From Clostridia bacterium (lineage in GTDB: Bacteria > Bacillota > UBA994 > PWPR01): a stretch of DNA of 7,258 nt. The position numbers and the translations under genes were made by a program. The notes under the pieces are model-generated. The model saw nothing but the letters and a program-made list of their open reading frames with translations, was not told the DNA's origin and did not search any database. The stretch covers positions 1 through 7,258 of the forward strand of contig PWPR01000022.1 in the NCBI GenBank assembly GCA_003557085.1, given 5' to 3'. Positions 6,775-7,258 of this stretch are shown in pieces (position 1 is the first letter of the stretch; every line of letters begins with the position of its first letter).

Positions 6775-6879
6775 TTATCTACCTATTCGTCTGATTAGAC
6801 CTTCTAAAACTCTAGCATTAACCTCATTTAATTTAGTATTCTCACTTCAAGAAACCACATTATCAGGGATGCTTTTCAT
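6775..6879 (-). pseudogene. Possible remnant of an unidentified short gene
   Basis: On the minus strand an ATG at 6879 opens MKSIPDNVVS, then a TGA (6849-6847). The same frame continues SENTKLNEVNARVLEGLIRRIGR to a TAA at 6777-6775 (23 residues in that last part, given here as two runs: SENTKLNEVN and ARVLEGLIRRIGR). The second part has the regular hydrophobic spacing and charge of a terminal amphipathic helix rather than random AT-rich translation. I do not recognise the family and see no clear ribosome binding site. It may be chance; confidence is low. Confidence 0.15.
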
Positions 6880-7008
6880 TACAATAAATATAATCAAGCT
6901 TTATCTTAAATAATAAGTAAATGTTGCCAGGTTTTTTTATAACTAGTAATAATTACTACAACTGAATCTATATCATATCTATTTAAGTGATACCTTCAAC
7001 TTTTCAAT

Positions 7009-7036
7009 AGTCAAGTCCTAAATATTGTGTAAAATT
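7009..7036. repeat. Likely terminal inverted repeat of the IS256-family element
   Basis: AGTCAAGTCC followed by an AT-rich stretch and TTGTGTAAAA occupies the expected position just beyond the transposase stop codon. The call rests on position and on remembered similarity to ends of related elements. The matching repeat at the other end is not in the window. Confidence 0.4.
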
Positions 7037-7054
7037 AGCATAACGTTTTTAATA

Positions 7055-7258
7055 CTATATATGGTCAGGCTTGATGTATGTTCTTGAGGAGTGGGCCCAC
7101 TCCTCATTTTTATCCATAAGTAGAGCGCCTATCAAGCGATTAGCTGATGGAATATTAGGGAATATTCGAATCACTTTTTCTCTGCGCCTAACTTCTTGAT
7201 TAAGCCTTTCTAACATATTAGTACTTTTTAATCTATTATGACCATTGGCAACTAATAA
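7055..7258 (-). CDS. IS256 (Mutator-type) family transposase, C-terminal part
   Basis: The minus strand is open from the window edge to a TAG at 7057-7055, giving the last 67 residues of a DDE transposase of the IS256/Mutator group, which cuts and pastes or copies its own element. The characteristic tail is intact: LKSTNMLERLNQEVRRREKV (the STN-ER-N-E-RRR block), then IRIFPNIPSANRLIGALLMD and NEEW. Full-length members have about 400 residues, so most of the protein, including the catalytic acidic triad, lies beyond the window. No frameshift or internal stop is seen in the visible part. The final residues, after NEEW, are encoded across a perfect palindrome (7085-7106). The family call is firm. 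Confidence 0.93.
   Translation of the reverse strand, partial: LLVANGHNRLKSTNMLERLNQEVRRREKVIRIFPNIPSANRLIGALLMDKNEEWAHSSRTYIKPDHI
7085..7111 (+). terminator. Palindromic terminator-like hairpin inside the transposase gene, plus-strand orientation
   Basis: TGAGGAGTGGG (7085-7095) is followed directly by its exact complement (7096-7106), a 22-base perfect palindrome. Five Ts (7107-7111) come next on the plus strand. As RNA this gives a GC-rich stem of about 9 bp with a GGCC loop and a U tail, the form of an intrinsic terminator. It would act on transcription running rightward into the IS, antisense to the transposase. On the minus strand no T tract follows, so transposase mRNA should not be stopped. 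Confidence 0.6.

Larger units (their letters stand above)
6586..7008. other. Intergenic region between the VOC gene and the IS end
   Basis: It holds the VOC terminator (6605-6650) and then a pyrimidine-rich plus strand (about 6650-6860) with no gene in any frame. On the minus strand a short open stretch at 6775-6879, broken by one TGA, reads like protein and is listed separately as a possible remnant. Otherwise I see nothing supportable. Confidence 0.5.
7009..7258 (-). mobile_element. 3' end of an IS256-family insertion sequence, cut by the window edge
   Basis: The transposase C-terminus (7055-7258, minus strand) is followed by about 45 non-coding bases ending in a likely terminal inverted repeat. 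Read on the minus strand, that end contains TTTTACACAATATTTAGGAC and then TTGACT. From memory this resembles clostridial IS256-family ends, which often finish with a TTTACACAA...GGACTTGAC pattern. The element boundary is therefore placed near 7009. The rest of the element, the other inverted repeat and the target duplication lie outside the window, so intactness cannot be judged. Confidence 0.7.

Noticed and set aside
1..7258. CRISPR arrays, tRNA or rRNA genes, toxin-antitoxin or defence genes
   Set aside because: No regularly spaced repeats, cloverleaf or rRNA-like sequence, and no recognised defence domains were found in either strand.

Overview
The window is AT-rich and has short genes with strong AGGAGG-type ribosome binding sites, lipoproteins with Gram-positive style signal peptides, and U-tailed hairpin terminators. 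This suggests a low-GC Bacillota genome, most likely an anaerobic clostridial lineage. That assignment is an inference from base composition, gene signals and the presence of a flavin-based extracellular reductase; no marker gene fixes the taxon. Coding density is low: four intergenic stretches exceed 300 bases.

Layout from left to right: (1) 1-361, no gene, with a promoter just before the first gene. (2) 362-1189 (+), an unrecognised secreted lipoprotein that looks internally duplicated, closed by a strong terminator at 1309-1357. (3) 1190-1818, a long non-coding gap holding that terminator and an extended -10 promoter. (4) 1819-3879 (+), a lipoprotein reductase with an FMN-binding domain fused to a fumarate-reductase-type FAD domain, closed by a terminator at 3954-3993. 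(5) A second, oppositely directed terminator at 4080-4114, then a MATE-family efflux transporter on the minus strand (4145-5554, GTG start). (6) About 650 bases without a convincing gene. (7) 6208-6585 (+), a small VOC/glyoxalase-like protein with its own promoter and a perfect 18-bp hairpin terminator. (8) 6586-7008, non-coding with a possible gene remnant. (9) From about 7009 to the window edge, the 3' end of an IS256-family insertion sequence.

Each gene appears to be its own transcription unit; I see no multi-gene operon and no defence, CRISPR or secretion island. The two lipoproteins are adjacent and co-directional but separated by a terminator, so a shared role is unproven. The reductase is the most biologically interesting gene. 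It has the covalent FMN attachment motif (DVITGAT) and a clean FAD dinucleotide-binding motif. By eye, however, the residues that form the fumarate-reducing active site in flavocytochrome c3 are replaced, so its electron acceptor is probably not fumarate. The other point worth checking is a perfect palindrome with a T-tract inside the transposase gene, oriented to stop transcription entering the element from its flank.
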